Shown: positions 16,932-26,273, counted from the stretch's first letter. The stretch: 64,000 bases of DNA from AB-137-C09 sp964645625 (GCA_964645625.1 CAZYAI010000008.1:4663-68662), one strand, 5' to 3'. Notes: generated from the letters alone by a model not told the origin. Numbers and translations are program-made.

Positions 16932-18146
16932 TTACTCGTTATTGACGACGATTTCGGCTGGGCGGGCGTGACTTAGGAATTCTATGTTTGACATGCTTAA
17001 ACCATAAGCTCCTGCCAGTCCAAATACGGCAATGTCACCAATATCAGCAGCAGCAACGTGTATATTATTGGCGAGTTTGTCGGCACCTGTGCATAAAGGA
17101 CCGCCAAAATATACAGCTTCATCACGTACTCCCACTTGGGTAGGGAACAAAGGTTCAACGCCCATGCGAATGATTGCCAAAGGGTGGTTGATACCCAATG
17201 CGGCAGGGCGGCGGAAGTGGTTGATGCCACCTGCGCACACCAACTGTTTTTTACCCCGGCTTTCTTTAATATCAATAATTTCGGAGCAGAAGAAGCCCGA
17301 TTCTGCAGCCAAGTAGCGACCCAGTTCTAATACAAAGTGGCGACCTTGAAAGCCGTAATCGTTAATCAATTGCTGCAGTCCCTCAGCCCACAATGCAGGA
17401 TCAAAGTTCTGCCCTGTTTCTAGGTAATCAATGCCAAAACCGCCACCAAAATCAATGATATCACAACACACATCGGGGTAGGAAGATTCAATCTCTTTGG
17501 TCATGGCAAAAACCAACTCACAGTTTTTTAGCAAGTCGGCAACGTTTAATACACCAGAAGCGGCATAGACGTGTAAACCACGGAAGTTGAGGTGTGGCAA
17601 TGCCAATAACATGGGTAAAACATGGTGTAATTGTTCTTCATCCACGCCGAATTTACGGGAGCCACCAGAAAATGTGGTTTGCGCCTCATGAATATCAAAA
17701 TTCGCATTGATACGTAATAATACATCTTGCTTGCGACCAGTCGCTGCGGCAATGCGTTCGATGCGGTGGGCTTCGGTCAAGGATTCAATATGAATGGTGC
17801 GTATGCCTTTATCGACACACCATTGCAATTCTTCAACGGTTTTCCCAGGTCCTGTGTAAATCAAATCAGCAGGAGTAAAACCAGCGGCAATGGCTCGTTC
17901 AGCCTCGCCTAAGCTGGCAATCTCGATACCGCATACGCCAGCTTGTTGCGCGCAATGCAAAAATGCAGGATGAGGATTCGCCTTCATGGCATAAAAAACT
18001 TCCACACCAGCAGGCATGATGCGCCGAAGCATGGTGATTTTTTCTTGCATTGGCGCAGTATCGTACACATAGCAGTTTAAGGTATGGTCACTGTCTTTGC
18101 GTTGTTGACGCAGAAGATGCTCAATGTGCTGGGGTATATCCATCAT
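16932..18146 (-). CDS. Type III PLP-dependent decarboxylase (Orn/DAP/Arg fold)
   Basis: 404 residues with an alanine racemase-like barrel and C-terminal beta domain. The PLP lysine lies in EVFYAMKANPHP (K55). IDFGGGFGIDY near residue 237 is the glycine loop for the PLP phosphate. PLCTGADKLA near 348 is the C-x3-D catalytic motif contributed across the dimer. The substrate is not decided by the sequence: it resembles diaminopimelate decarboxylase-like enzymes that act outside lysine synthesis. The start overlaps the DUF502 stop by one base, so the two are co-translated. Confidence 0.85.
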   Translation of the reverse strand: MMDIPQHIEHLLRQQRKDSDHTLNCYVYDTAPMQEKITMLRRIMPAGVEVFYAMKANPHPAFLHCAQQAGVCGIEIASLGEAERAIAAGFTPADLIYTGPGKTVEELQWCVDKGIRTIHIESLTEAHRIERIAAATGRKQDVLLRINANFDIHEAQTTFSGGSRKFGVDEEQLHHVLPMLLALPHLNFRGLHVYAASGVLNVADLLKNCELVFAMTKEIESSYPDVCCDIIDFGGGFGIDYLETGQNFDPALWAEGLQQLINDYGFQGRHFVLELGRYLAAESGFFCSEIIDIKESRGKKQLVCAGGINHFRRPAALGINHPLAIIRMGVEPLFPTQVGVRDEAVYFGGPLCTGADKLANNIHVAAADIGDIAVFGLAGAYGLSMSNIEFLSHARPAEIVVNNE

Positions 18147-18769
18147 TATTCCGTTTTTATAGGCTTTTTAAGGTCGTTCATGGGGGCAATCATGCCGCCA
18201 GAGAGAACCAGTTTCATCCCTTGTTCGACGCTGATATCCAAGGGGCGAACGCCTGATTCTTCAATATATAAGAGCCAGCCCGAAGTGGGGATTGGTGTGG
18301 TAGGGATAAATACAGACAACATGGCAGGCATTGCAGGGTAACCTTCGGCCACAGGTATATCCGATTGACCTGTCACAAAGCCTATCGTCCAACCTTTTTC
18401 TTTGGGGAAGGGAACCAAGACCACGCGCTTAAATGCTTGCCCATGGCCACTAAGTAATGCCATCATTAACTGCTTTACCGCTGAGTGAATCGAGCGCACA
18501 ATGGGGATGCGATCCATTAAACGATCTACCCAATGGTTGCCATGATGATCCATGAAATTACGTGTGATAACACCCACGAGCATAATCAGGGATAATGCCA
18601 ATACCACCCCTAAACCAGGCAAAGGAATCCCTAAGAGGGCGGAGGGATGCCAAGATGCAGGAAGCAAGGCGATCAAGCCATCAGAAAACTCCAGCAGCCA
18701 ACGTAAAATCAGCACCGTTACCACCAACGGTGCCAAGGCAATCAAACCAGCAAAAAATATTTTACGCAT
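18146..18769 (-). CDS. DUF502-family inner-membrane protein
   Basis: 207 residues with two hydrophobic segments at about 5-25 and 45-70. The soluble part contains MDRIPIVRSIHSAVKQL and VFIPTTPIPTSGWLLYI, both hallmarks of DUF502. Function is unknown. It overlaps the PLP decarboxylase and sits 38 bp after the YibQ-like gene, so it may be read from the ctpA-yibQ transcript. Confidence 0.9.
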   Translation of the reverse strand: MRKIFFAGLIALAPLVVTVLILRWLLEFSDGLIALLPASWHPSALLGIPLPGLGVVLALSLIMLVGVITRNFMDHHGNHWVDRLMDRIPIVRSIHSAVKQLMMALLSGHGQAFKRVVLVPFPKEKGWTIGFVTGQSDIPVAEGYPAMPAMLSVFIPTTPIPTSGWLLYIEESGVRPLDISVEQGMKLVLSGGMIAPMNDLKKPIKTE

Positions 18770-18807
18770 GTGGTCGATACTCCAGCAAGGGACTTCGCAA
18801 CGGGGTG

Positions 18808-19836
18808 TTATTTAGGCTGGTGCAATAAAGCAGTCAAAGGAACCAGCAGACCATCGGCTTCGTGAATATGCGCTTTGAGGAATGCTAGACTCTTAGGGCT
18901 GGCATGGAAGATGACAATACAGCCGCCTTTTTTAGCCGCACGCTTGAGAATTTTCTTCCACATGGCAGCCAGTGCCGCTTCATGATGATCGTTATCTAAA
19001 AAGAAACGACGACTGCCCCAAGCAATGCCAGCCTTAGCTGCTTGTATGCGAGCAACAGAATTTGGCGTGGTTAATGAATCCAGGAAAAACAAACCATGCT
19101 CACGGTTGATCTTCATTAACCAGCGCATGGTATCAGCCTGTTCGGTTAACATCGAACCCATGTGATTACTTACACCACTAACGTGTGGGATTCGTTGTAA
19201 GGTTTTTTCCATCATGCGCTGGACTTGTGTTTGGTTCATGCCTGCGACCAAGCCCGTTTTACCCATCATTTTGTCGGCAGTATCAGGGTCTTTGGGTTCC
19301 ATCGGCATATGCAACATCACAATATGACCTGCATTGTGCGCCTTGTTGGCAGCTGCAACCGCATCGGGAGCATCAGGTAAAATAGAAAAAGTGATCGGCG
19401 CTGCCAAAGTTAAAGCGGTATCAACAGAAGTCATACCATAGCCGACATCATCCATAATCAATGCCAGTCCACGATCAGCCTGTGCTACAGCAGCCGGTGT
19501 TGGGGTGGATTGGATCGTCGCAGTTTCTGGTTCAGTAGCTGCTGCATCAACAGTGTTTGCTGCTTCATCATTGCCAGTTGCGGTCGCAGGCGTTTCTTCT
19601 GTCGCCGCAGCTGGTGCTGTGTTTTGTTGATGTAACGCGCTGTAAGGGTCCACCGCAGGTGCTTGTTTGACACTGCTTGTTGTCTGCTCAGATACCTCTT
19701 TTAAATACTGCACTTTTTCGGGCATTAAATAATAGACTAAGGCGGCTGCAACGACCACCAGTACCAATGCTAATGATAACCACAGTTTAAGTGAGCCACG
19801 TTGATTGTGGAACGATTGCGTAGGAATAAGTTTCAT
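18808..19836 (-). CDS. yibQ: Divergent polysaccharide deacetylase (YibQ family)
   Basis: 342 residues. Residues 14-36 form an N-terminal membrane anchor, then comes an Ala/Thr-rich linker (about 45-120), then the YibQ domain: ALIMDDVGYGM near 130, HMPMEP near 178, SNHMGSMLTE near 220. The family has the NodB-like barrel with a divergent active site and acts in the periplasm beside EnvC and CtpA. Start at 19836 follows AAGGAG; a longer frame would read through a dispersed repeat. Confidence 0.88.
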   Translation of the reverse strand: MKLIPTQSFHNQRGSLKLWLSLALVLVVVAAALVYYLMPEKVQYLKEVSEQTTSSVKQAPAVDPYSALHQQNTAPAAATEETPATATGNDEAANTVDAAATEPETATIQSTPTPAAVAQADRGLALIMDDVGYGMTSVDTALTLAAPITFSILPDAPDAVAAANKAHNAGHIVMLHMPMEPKDPDTADKMMGKTGLVAGMNQTQVQRMMEKTLQRIPHVSGVSNHMGSMLTEQADTMRWLMKINREHGLFFLDSLTTPNSVARIQAAKAGIAWGSRRFFLDNDHHEAALAAMWKKILKRAAKKGGCIVIFHASPKSLAFLKAHIHEADGLLVPLTALLHQPK

Positions 19837-19878
19837 CGAGTTTCTCCTTTTTAACATGGTCGTGTGACCTGCACAATA

Positions 19879-19950
19879 AACGGGTAGGGTGTTTTGGCGC
19901 GCTGTGCGACGATGTTCCATAGTACGGGGTGACACAACGGCATACCCGTT
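19879..19950. repeat. Palindromic dispersed repeat, AACGGGYATGGC family (copy B4, inverted)
   Basis: AACGGGTAGGGTGTTTTGGC to GGCATACCCGTT, with CGCGCTGTGCGACGATGTTC inside, is the reverse complement of copies B1-B3. Its right end overlaps the ctpA stop codon by two bases, so the repeat lies directly in the ctpA-yibQ spacer. Confidence 0.65.
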
Positions 19951-21289
19951 AACCCTGCCTTGCATTGAGTACGTGCATTGCTTTAAGTACGTCAAAGGCA
20001 CGTTGTAATTGGGTGTCCTTTTTCAAACGTTCTTGTAACAATGCAGTAACAGTATTGCTGCTTTCTTTGTGCGTCTTGCTGCGCTTGTTGCCCTCTTGTT
20101 TGCCATTACCGTTTTCTAGATGTCCTTTGAGGTCACGTTCAGTAATATTAAATGAAGGTTCTTTCTTTTCTTCTTCCTTGATAATTCGCTGGGTAACTTC
20201 GACGTCAGGAATAATACCTGTTGCTTGAATAGAACGACCGCTGGGGGTGTAATACAACGAGGTGGTTAATTTGATTGCAGTACCATCAGGCAATGGAATA
20301 ATCCGTTGCACTGAGCCTTTACCAAAGGATTTTTCCCCCATAATGAGCGCGCGTTTATTGTCTTGCAACGCACCAGAAACAATTTCTGAAGCTGAAGCTG
20401 AGCCACCATTGATTAAGACAATCAATGGCTTACCATGAATAAGATCACCTGCTTCTGCGGCAAAGTTTAAGCTCTTGCCGATACGTGACTTGGTGCTGAC
20501 AATATCGCCAGCTTCCAAAAAGGCATCGCTGACTTCGACTGCTTGATCCAGCAAACCACCAGGATTGTTACGCAGATCAAAGACGACACCTTCTAATGGC
20601 GCACCATTTTCTTTTTCTAATGCGGCTAATTGTTTTTTGATTTCATCACCCGCATTGAGGCGGAATTGTGCCAAGCGCAACCAAGCATAGCCTGGTGCTA
20701 GCATGCCGCCTTTGACGGATTTGACTTTGATAATAGCGCGTACCAATTTTACTTCGATCGGGCGGGTTTCACTTTCGCGGAAAATGGTCAGTGTAATACT
20801 GGTGCCAGGCTCGCCACGCATGGTGCTTACGGCTTCTTCTAGGGTGAGGTCTTTGGCTAAGGTATCGTTAATTTTAATGATTAAGTCACCCGCTTGCACA
20901 CCCGCACGCCATGCAGGCGTATCTTCAATAGGCGAAACAATACGAATGCCACCTTGCGCGGCAGAAATCTCAATACCAAGACCACCAAAGCGACCATTGG
21001 TTTCCACCTGCATTTCTTTAAACATCTTTTTGTTCATGTAGGTGGAGTGGGGATCAAGACTGGCTAACATACCCGTGAGTGCACCATCAATCAGTTCTTC
21101 GTCGCTCATTTCTTTTACATAGACACGTTTGACAGCACTTAAAACTTGGGCAAATTTATCCAACTGTTTAAAGTCTGTTGCTGCTGTTGCTTCTTGGTAG
21201 CTTAACGAAGGACTCCATGCTGCTACAGCGGTTATTGCTACCATCGCTGTTGCTGCTAATAATGTCCAACGAGTTTTATTCAAGCGCAT
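19949..21289 (-). CDS. ctpA: C-terminal processing peptidase (S41 family, CtpA)
   Basis: 446 residues. A Sec signal (residues 1-37) is followed by a PDZ domain (residues 95-175, GLGIEI) and the S41 catalytic domain. The Ser is in NGGSASASEIV near 295 and the Lys in GEKSFGKGSVQ near 320. The C-terminus is Lys/Glu rich. It cleaves periplasmic proteins at their C-termini; next to EnvC it probably limits cell-wall hydrolases or their activators. RBS AGAGG precedes the ATG. Confidence 0.95.
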   Translation of the reverse strand: MRLNKTRWTLLAATAMVAITAVAAWSPSLSYQEATAATDFKQLDKFAQVLSAVKRVYVKEMSDEELIDGALTGMLASLDPHSTYMNKKMFKEMQVETNGRFGGLGIEISAAQGGIRIVSPIEDTPAWRAGVQAGDLIIKINDTLAKDLTLEEAVSTMRGEPGTSITLTIFRESETRPIEVKLVRAIIKVKSVKGGMLAPGYAWLRLAQFRLNAGDEIKKQLAALEKENGAPLEGVVFDLRNNPGGLLDQAVEVSDAFLEAGDIVSTKSRIGKSLNFAAEAGDLIHGKPLIVLINGGSASASEIVSGALQDNKRALIMGEKSFGKGSVQRIIPLPDGTAIKLTTSLYYTPSGRSIQATGIIPDVEVTQRIIKEEEKKEPSFNITERDLKGHLENGNGKQEGNKRSKTHKESSNTVTALLQERLKKDTQLQRAFDVLKAMHVLNARQG

Positions 21290-21380
21290 GGCTTACCTCT
21301 ACTTTTCATTTTCTTAATCTTGATCTTTTTATTACTTGGGTTACGGTGTTTTATCACACCAGTATCACAAACGATGTGCA

Positions 21381-22589
21381 TTATCCACGGCACCATTTTT
21401 CTGGGTTGGTAACGTGACCACTGACACGCATTTCAAAGTACAAGCGTACTCGTTCAATCCACCCTGTGGAACCTGCATCTGTAACAATATCACCCGCTTT
21501 AACGCGATCACCAATTTTTTTGTACATCGCATCGTTATGGGCATAAATGCTCATCACACCGCCACCATGTTCAACGATCATCATCAGACCAAAGCCGCCA
21601 AACCAATCGGCATAGCGCACAACACCATCAGCAATAGCTCGTACTTTTCGTCCGCGTTTGCTGTTTGAGGCTGGCGCAATCAATACACCTTTTAATTTCG
21701 GACGATTTTGATCCAAACGCGCACCGTAATGTGCTACCAACTGACCGCGTAGTGGCCATGGTATGTTCCCTTTATGCTTACGCAGGTTCCCTGTTATGGT
21801 GTATGGTGCAGGAATAACAACGCGACCATCTTTACCAGGTTTTGCTTTTCTTTTGGCAGCTTCTTTTCGTGCTTGAGCTTGCTCTTCAATGCGTTTGAGT
21901 AGGTCGATTAAACCTTGTTGTTGCAAAGCTAATGTGGCATCGCGCGCTTTTTTCATCTGCACATTGCCGCGCACCTTACGCGCTAAATTGCGTTTGGCAC
22001 GAAGTTGTTGTTTGGCAGCTTCCGCAACCGTCTTTTTTTGCTGCCGAAGTTTGCTAAGTGCTTGCTGTTTGTCTTGCAAAGATGCTTGTGCGACTTCTAA
22101 ATCCTTGATGGAGTTTTGAAGTTTGGTGCGGTCATACTGTTGTTGCTTGACGACTGAGCCAAGCATGTATTGGCGGTGAGGAATTTCTGTGACTGGCGTG
22201 CCTGCAAGCACGTCCAACCAGCTGGGTGAACGGCCTGCTTGTCGCCATACAGCAGCCGATTCCTGTTGCATGCGTTGTTGAATGGTACGTATGGTGGTGT
22301 TTAACTGCTTGATATTCTTTTGAAGTGCTAACACTTTATTGCGAACGTCGCTTTCTTCTTTTTGTACGGAATCCAGAGCTTTCTTGGCTTTCACCCAAGC
22401 TTGGTCTAATACGCGAAGCTGACTATTAAGTCCCCCCAACTTATTTTCCAGAGCTTGCCGCGCTTGTGCTAATTCAAGGCGTTCCTTTTTCAGTTCGGCT
22501 AATTGACCTTGGATATTACCTGATGCTGCTTGTACCGAAGTACTACATAATAAGGCGGCTAATACACATACAAAACGAAGTCTAAACAC
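21381..22589 (-). CDS. envC: Murein hydrolase activator EnvC (LytM/M23 domain)
   Basis: About 402 residues: a signal peptide (FRLRFVCVLAALLCSTSVQA), a long coiled coil (residues 20-235), and a LytM domain near 285-400 with AHYGARLD and GLMMIVEHGGGVMSIYAHN. Like EnvC it seems to lack the full zinc set (the usual HxxxD is AHYGARLD, and HAH is YAHN), so an activating rather than hydrolytic role is likely. Start is uncertain: GTG at 22589 overlaps rlmH by 8 nt and gives a clean signal peptide; GTG at 22625 is possible. Confidence 0.88.
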   Translation of the reverse strand: MFRLRFVCVLAALLCSTSVQAASGNIQGQLAELKKERLELAQARQALENKLGGLNSQLRVLDQAWVKAKKALDSVQKEESDVRNKVLALQKNIKQLNTTIRTIQQRMQQESAAVWRQAGRSPSWLDVLAGTPVTEIPHRQYMLGSVVKQQQYDRTKLQNSIKDLEVAQASLQDKQQALSKLRQQKKTVAEAAKQQLRAKRNLARKVRGNVQMKKARDATLALQQQGLIDLLKRIEEQAQARKEAAKRKAKPGKDGRVVIPAPYTITGNLRKHKGNIPWPLRGQLVAHYGARLDQNRPKLKGVLIAPASNSKRGRKVRAIADGVVRYADWFGGFGLMMIVEHGGGVMSIYAHNDAMYKKIGDRVKAGDIVTDAGSTGWIERVRLYFEMRVSGHVTNPEKWCRG

Positions 22590-23034
22590 GATGATACGGA
22601 TGCCCCTGTACAATAGTCCATGCACGGTAAAGTTGTTCTACTACCAATAAACGCGCCATCTGATGCGGTAGTGTCAGTGGTGATAGCGACCAACATTGTG
22701 ATGCTTGTTGACGCACACTGGCACTCACACCATCGGCACCGCCAATAACAAAATCTTGTGTCGCATTGGCAGTCATCGCTTGCAAGGTATCAGCCCATTG
22801 CATGCTTGTGCGGGCTTTACCACGTTCATCCAATAAAATGTAACCTGGGTTCGCCTGCTTCAAAATATGCCGTTCTTCTTCTTGTTTGCGTTGTGCTGCT
22901 TGCTTGCCGCGCCCTTCGCCTAACTCAAGCAGCTGCAAATCGCAGCCGCCAGAGCCAAAGCGTTTACGGTAGCGTTGTTCGCAAGCGGCATAATCCGCTT
23001 GCATTTTGCCTACCACAATCAAACGCAGTTTCAT
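22582..23034 (-). CDS. rlmH: 23S rRNA (pseudouridine1915-N3)-methyltransferase RlmH
   Basis: 150 residues of the SPOUT methyltransferase fold. The C-terminal knot carries VIGGADGVS near residue 97 and the family ending LPHQMARLLVVEQLYRAW, then HPYHRV. It methylates pseudouridine 1915 in helix 69 on the 70S ribosome. It overlaps rsfS by four bases (ATGA) and envC downstream. Confidence 0.96.
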   Translation of the reverse strand: MKLRLIVVGKMQADYAACEQRYRKRFGSGGCDLQLLELGEGRGKQAAQRKQEEERHILKQANPGYILLDERGKARTSMQWADTLQAMTANATQDFVIGGADGVSASVRQQASQCWSLSPLTLPHQMARLLVVEQLYRAWTIVQGHPYHRV

Positions 23035-23390
23035 TCCGCTGTGCTGGCTTCTTCAGTCGCTTGTGGTCTCGCCCACAAGCGTTCAAGTTGGAAGCTTTCC
23101 CGAACCTCAGGTAGGAACAGGTGAACGATGACATCGCCCAAATCAATGAGCAACCATTCCATTGCTTCGCGCCCTTCAATTTTAGCAGGAAGCCCTAAAG
23201 CATGTGCTGCTTCGGCAACACTTTGTGCCATAGCATCCAATTGGCGACCACTGCGACCGCTGGCAATAATAAAACGATCAGCAAATGCACAACGTCCTTG
23301 CACATTCATCTGTATGATATTGATCGCTTTTTTATCTTCTAATGCTACTAGCACATCGTCACTTAAGCGTTCCAGTGTATATTCACTCAT
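23031..23390 (-). CDS. rsfS: Ribosomal silencing factor RsfS
   Basis: 119 residues. DRFIIASGRSGRQLDAMAQSV near 38 and the C-terminal strand WLLIDLGDVIVHLFLPEVRE are characteristic of RsfS/Iojap. It binds uL14 on the 50S subunit and blocks subunit joining in starvation. It overlaps nadD by eight bases and rlmH by four, so the three are one translational unit. Confidence 0.96.
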   Translation of the reverse strand: MSEYTLERLSDDVLVALEDKKAINIIQMNVQGRCAFADRFIIASGRSGRQLDAMAQSVAEAAHALGLPAKIEGREAMEWLLIDLGDVIVHLFLPEVRESFQLERLWARPQATEEASTAE

Positions 23391-24024
23391 CTATTCTATT
23401 GTCTCCATGGCCATACCATTGTTGTAATAATTTTTTTATCGGTGCTGATTGCTGAATCAAGCTACTGTCGCCAGCCTGCAACGCTCGTCGTAACGCCGTC
23501 GCTGAAATATCAGGCAGTGCATCAGGCACAAAAACAACATGCCCTGCATCTTGTGCTTGCCCTTGTTGCCAAGCACTCAGGGTGCAATGTTGCCAACCTT
23601 CTAGATGGCATGGGGTGATGCCTGCGCGAGAAAAAACGGCAACGTTACATAATTCACGGTGAATGGGGTAGTCTAACCATGATTCCATGCCCGCCCAAGC
23701 ATCCATTCCTAAAAGAAACAATGGGGTTATATGCGGGTGTTGGTCGTTAAAGCGTGCCAAGGTGTGGCTGGTTGGGGTGGCTGTATCGGCATTGACCTCC
23801 CAATCCACGACCGTGACTTGCGGGATGTCGGCAAACATCGCCTTAACCAATTGCAAGCGTTGTTGCGGGGTGATTGGCGATAGCATTCGATGCACTGGAA
23901 TACCAACAGGAACCACCCATATCGCATCCAGCCTTAATTGCTCCAAAGCACGTTCAACCAAGCGGCGGTGACCATGATGGGGTGGGTCAAAACTGCCGCC
24001 AAACACTCCGATATTAACGGGCAT
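23383..24024 (-). CDS. nadD: Nicotinate-nucleotide adenylyltransferase
   Basis: 213 residues. The nucleotidyltransferase motif FGGSFDPPHHGHRRL (HxGH) is at residues 8-22, and PDALPDISATALRRAL near 175 is the ISxTxxR signature. It adenylates nicotinate mononucleotide in NAD synthesis. The LppC-like lipoprotein gene ends two bases upstream, so all four genes may share a transcript. Confidence 0.96.
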   Translation of the reverse strand: MPVNIGVFGGSFDPPHHGHRRLVERALEQLRLDAIWVVPVGIPVHRMLSPITPQQRLQLVKAMFADIPQVTVVDWEVNADTATPTSHTLARFNDQHPHITPLFLLGMDAWAGMESWLDYPIHRELCNVAVFSRAGITPCHLEGWQHCTLSAWQQGQAQDAGHVVFVPDALPDISATALRRALQAGDSSLIQQSAPIKKLLQQWYGHGDNRIDE

Positions 24025-24026
24025 GC

Positions 24027-25400
24027 TTAGCCCTTGCTGTTGCTTAGTAATACCTGCGCATCTTTAATCATAAAGATGTCAAAGTCTTTTTCTGCTACTC
24101 CAGAAGGATTAAACCGTACCTTCCCACTGGCAGCAGGAAAGCCCGCTTGATCATGTAAACCTTGTATCGCGAGCTTACCTTCTAAGCCTAGGCGACTGCC
24201 CAATAATAATGGTAAATTGGCTGTGTCATAACCCAATGCAAACAAGGCACCAGGTGATCCTTCGCCCCATGTTTCTCGGTATTGGGTTACCAATTTGCTG
24301 GCATTGATGGGTGCTGCGGGTTGGCAAAAGCGTGCTGCTGTGAGGTAGCGACCACTGTCGTCTAATAAATGACCATCCATCCAGCGATTGCTGCCTAACA
24401 TGGCAATATGGCGTAAATCGACATAGGCCAACTGCCCTGCCAATTTAGCGACCATGCTACCTGGTGTTGCCAAATAGAGCGCGTCCACCCCTGGTGGAAT
24501 GCGAATATCCAATCGGCGTAGGGGTGCGAATAGTTGTAGGTCTAAATCAAGATCGCGTAATTGTTCCTCATTGTCGGTTACGGCGCGGAAGGTTTTGAGG
24601 CGGTTGATATAATTAACATTGTTTTTATCTAACGTTAGCGTGCCTGCAATTTCACCACCTGCTTCGCTAAAGGCACGACCAAAGGCATTGGCTTCTGCCT
24701 GCTCTGAGCGACTTTTCCCCGTGATGATAGCGATTCTATGCATGCCAGCTTTTATTGCTTGACGCGCCATAAAACGAGCCTGAATACCGCGTGCAATACT
24801 GTGGATAAAGAGTGCTGGGTGGCGTTCTGCTAATGCTACATGTTTACTCAGGCTGATGACTGGCACATCGTTACGCAGCAGTGGGATTAATGCTTCGACG
24901 TTTTCTTTAAGCAGCGGGCCGATAACCCAGTTGGCGCGTTGTTGAATCAATTGTTGGTAGGCTCGCGCTGCAACCGTTGGTCCACCTGCGGCATCAATGA
25001 CTGTTAGTTTAACCAAATGCCCCCAAACAGGATCGCTGATTGCCAATCGAATACCATCAAGTAACGTTTGACCATAGCGACCATAGCGACCATGTAATGG
25101 CAGAATAACGCCGATATGAACGGGCTTTAAATTGCGTTCGTTCCAAGGTTTTGGTGACCACTGGGGTTGAGGTATTGCTATAGGCTGCGGTGTTGCTGTT
25201 GTTGCACTTACGACAGGTTCGGGCTTCTCTATTTGCACTGGTGCAATGGTGGGCATGGCAGTTGCAGCCCGATGTTCCGACGGTAGCTGCGTGGTTTGAC
25301 AAGCACTTAACAAACTTAATGACAGCATCATGAGGATGCCGCAACAGCGGTTAATCCAGCGGTATGGTTGTGCAACAGTTATTGCTGTCACGGTTGGCAT
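24027..25400 (-). CDS. LppC/LpoA-like lipoprotein, penicillin-binding protein activator family
   Basis: 457 residues. The N-terminus MPTVTAITVAQPYRWINRCC, a hydrophobic stretch and the lipobox LLSAC form a lipoprotein signal. After a Pro/Ala linker, residues 80-450 are a periplasmic-binding-protein-like (type 1) domain, HIGVILPLHGRYGRYGQ then LTVIDAAGG. In enterobacteria LpoA activates PBP1A; here only the C-terminal half-type domain is seen, as in other LppC proteins. The start is only 16 bp from the divergent rsmI start; a longer frame to 25793 runs antisense through rsmI and was rejected. Confidence 0.85.
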   Translation of the reverse strand: MPTVTAITVAQPYRWINRCCGILMMLSLSLLSACQTTQLPSEHRAATAMPTIAPVQIEKPEPVVSATTATPQPIAIPQPQWSPKPWNERNLKPVHIGVILPLHGRYGRYGQTLLDGIRLAISDPVWGHLVKLTVIDAAGGPTVAARAYQQLIQQRANWVIGPLLKENVEALIPLLRNDVPVISLSKHVALAERHPALFIHSIARGIQARFMARQAIKAGMHRIAIITGKSRSEQAEANAFGRAFSEAGGEIAGTLTLDKNNVNYINRLKTFRAVTDNEEQLRDLDLDLQLFAPLRRLDIRIPPGVDALYLATPGSMVAKLAGQLAYVDLRHIAMLGSNRWMDGHLLDDSGRYLTAARFCQPAAPINASKLVTQYRETWGEGSPGALFALGYDTANLPLLLGSRLGLEGKLAIQGLHDQAGFPAASGKVRFNPSGVAEKDFDIFMIKDAQVLLSNSKG

Positions 25401-25416
25401 AGCATAGCATTCTCTC

Positions 25417-26268
25417 ATGGAAACGCAGACTAGGGAGAAAATCCCCAATGGCCAACTTTTCGTGGTTGCCACCCCTATCGGTAATTTAGATGACATGACT
25501 TTTCGTGCCGTCAATACACTTAAAAGTGTAGCGAAGATTGCTGCCGAAGACACCCGTAACAGCAAGGTTTTATTGCGACATTTTGCCATTACAACACCGA
25601 TGATTGCTTGCCATGAACACAATGAAAAACAGGTTGCAGAACATATTGTAGCGCTTTTGTCTGAAGGTCTGGATGTTGCTCTTATTAGCGATGCAGGGAC
25701 GCCGCTTATCAACGACCCTGGTTTTCGTTTGTTGCAAATTATTATTGCCAGTGGTGCGCGGGTCGTGCCTTTGCCTGGTGCTTGTAGCCCCATTGTTGCC
25801 CTTAGTGCAGCAGGCTTGCCTTCAGATCGTTTTACTTATTTGGGTTTTTTCCCTCGCGGTGGTAGTGCCAAAACAGAGGTTTTGCGTTTTATCGAACAAA
25901 ATCGTCACACGTTAATGTTCCTTGAATCACCGCGCCGTATCGAAAAAACCTTACAGTTACTCGCCGCGCCTTGTGCTGGTAGGGAGTTGTGTATTGGACG
26001 CGAGCTAACCAAGTTACATGAGGAGTTTTTGCGCGGTTCTTGTGAAGAATTGTTAGCGCATTTTTTGCAGCATCCACCGCGTGGCGAAATGGTGTTATTG
26101 ATCGGACCGTCAAACAGTCCTGTGGTGGTGGATGATGCTACGATTATACGTGCGGCAAGCATGGCGGAATTTGCTGAGCTTGCACCATCGGCTCGCGCTC
26201 GCGCCATTGCCAAAAGCTTTGATGTATCAAGAAGTCGTGTGTATAAGTTACTTAACGATTTAGACTAA
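25417..26268 (+). CDS. rsmI: 16S rRNA (cytidine1402-2'-O)-methyltransferase RsmI
   Basis: 283 residues. The tetrapyrrole methylase fold begins LFVVATPIGNLDDMTFRAV near residue 14. AEDTRNSKVLLRHF near 44, ISDAGTPLINDPG near 90 and VPLPGACSPIVALSAAGLP near 117 follow. It 2'-O-methylates C1402 in the ribosomal P site. The gene is divergent from the lipoprotein gene and is followed five bases later by yraN. No clear Shine-Dalgarno is visible at the ATG. Confidence 0.95.
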   Translation: METQTREKIPNGQLFVVATPIGNLDDMTFRAVNTLKSVAKIAAEDTRNSKVLLRHFAITTPMIACHEHNEKQVAEHIVALLSEGLDVALISDAGTPLINDPGFRLLQIIIASGARVVPLPGACSPIVALSAAGLPSDRFTYLGFFPRGGSAKTEVLRFIEQNRHTLMFLESPRRIEKTLQLLAAPCAGRELCIGRELTKLHEEFLRGSCEELLAHFLQHPPRGEMVLLIGPSNSPVVVDDATIIRAASMAEFAELAPSARARAIAKSFDVSRSRVYKLLNDLD

Positions 26269-26273
26269 AGGTA

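Noticed and set aside
21381..22589. EnvC homologue as an active M23 peptidase
   Set aside because: The usual zinc-binding HxxxD and HxH residues do not appear complete, so it is called an activator.
25401..25793. N-terminal extension of the LppC-like lipoprotein
   Set aside because: It would run antisense through rsmI and place the signal peptide deep inside the protein.
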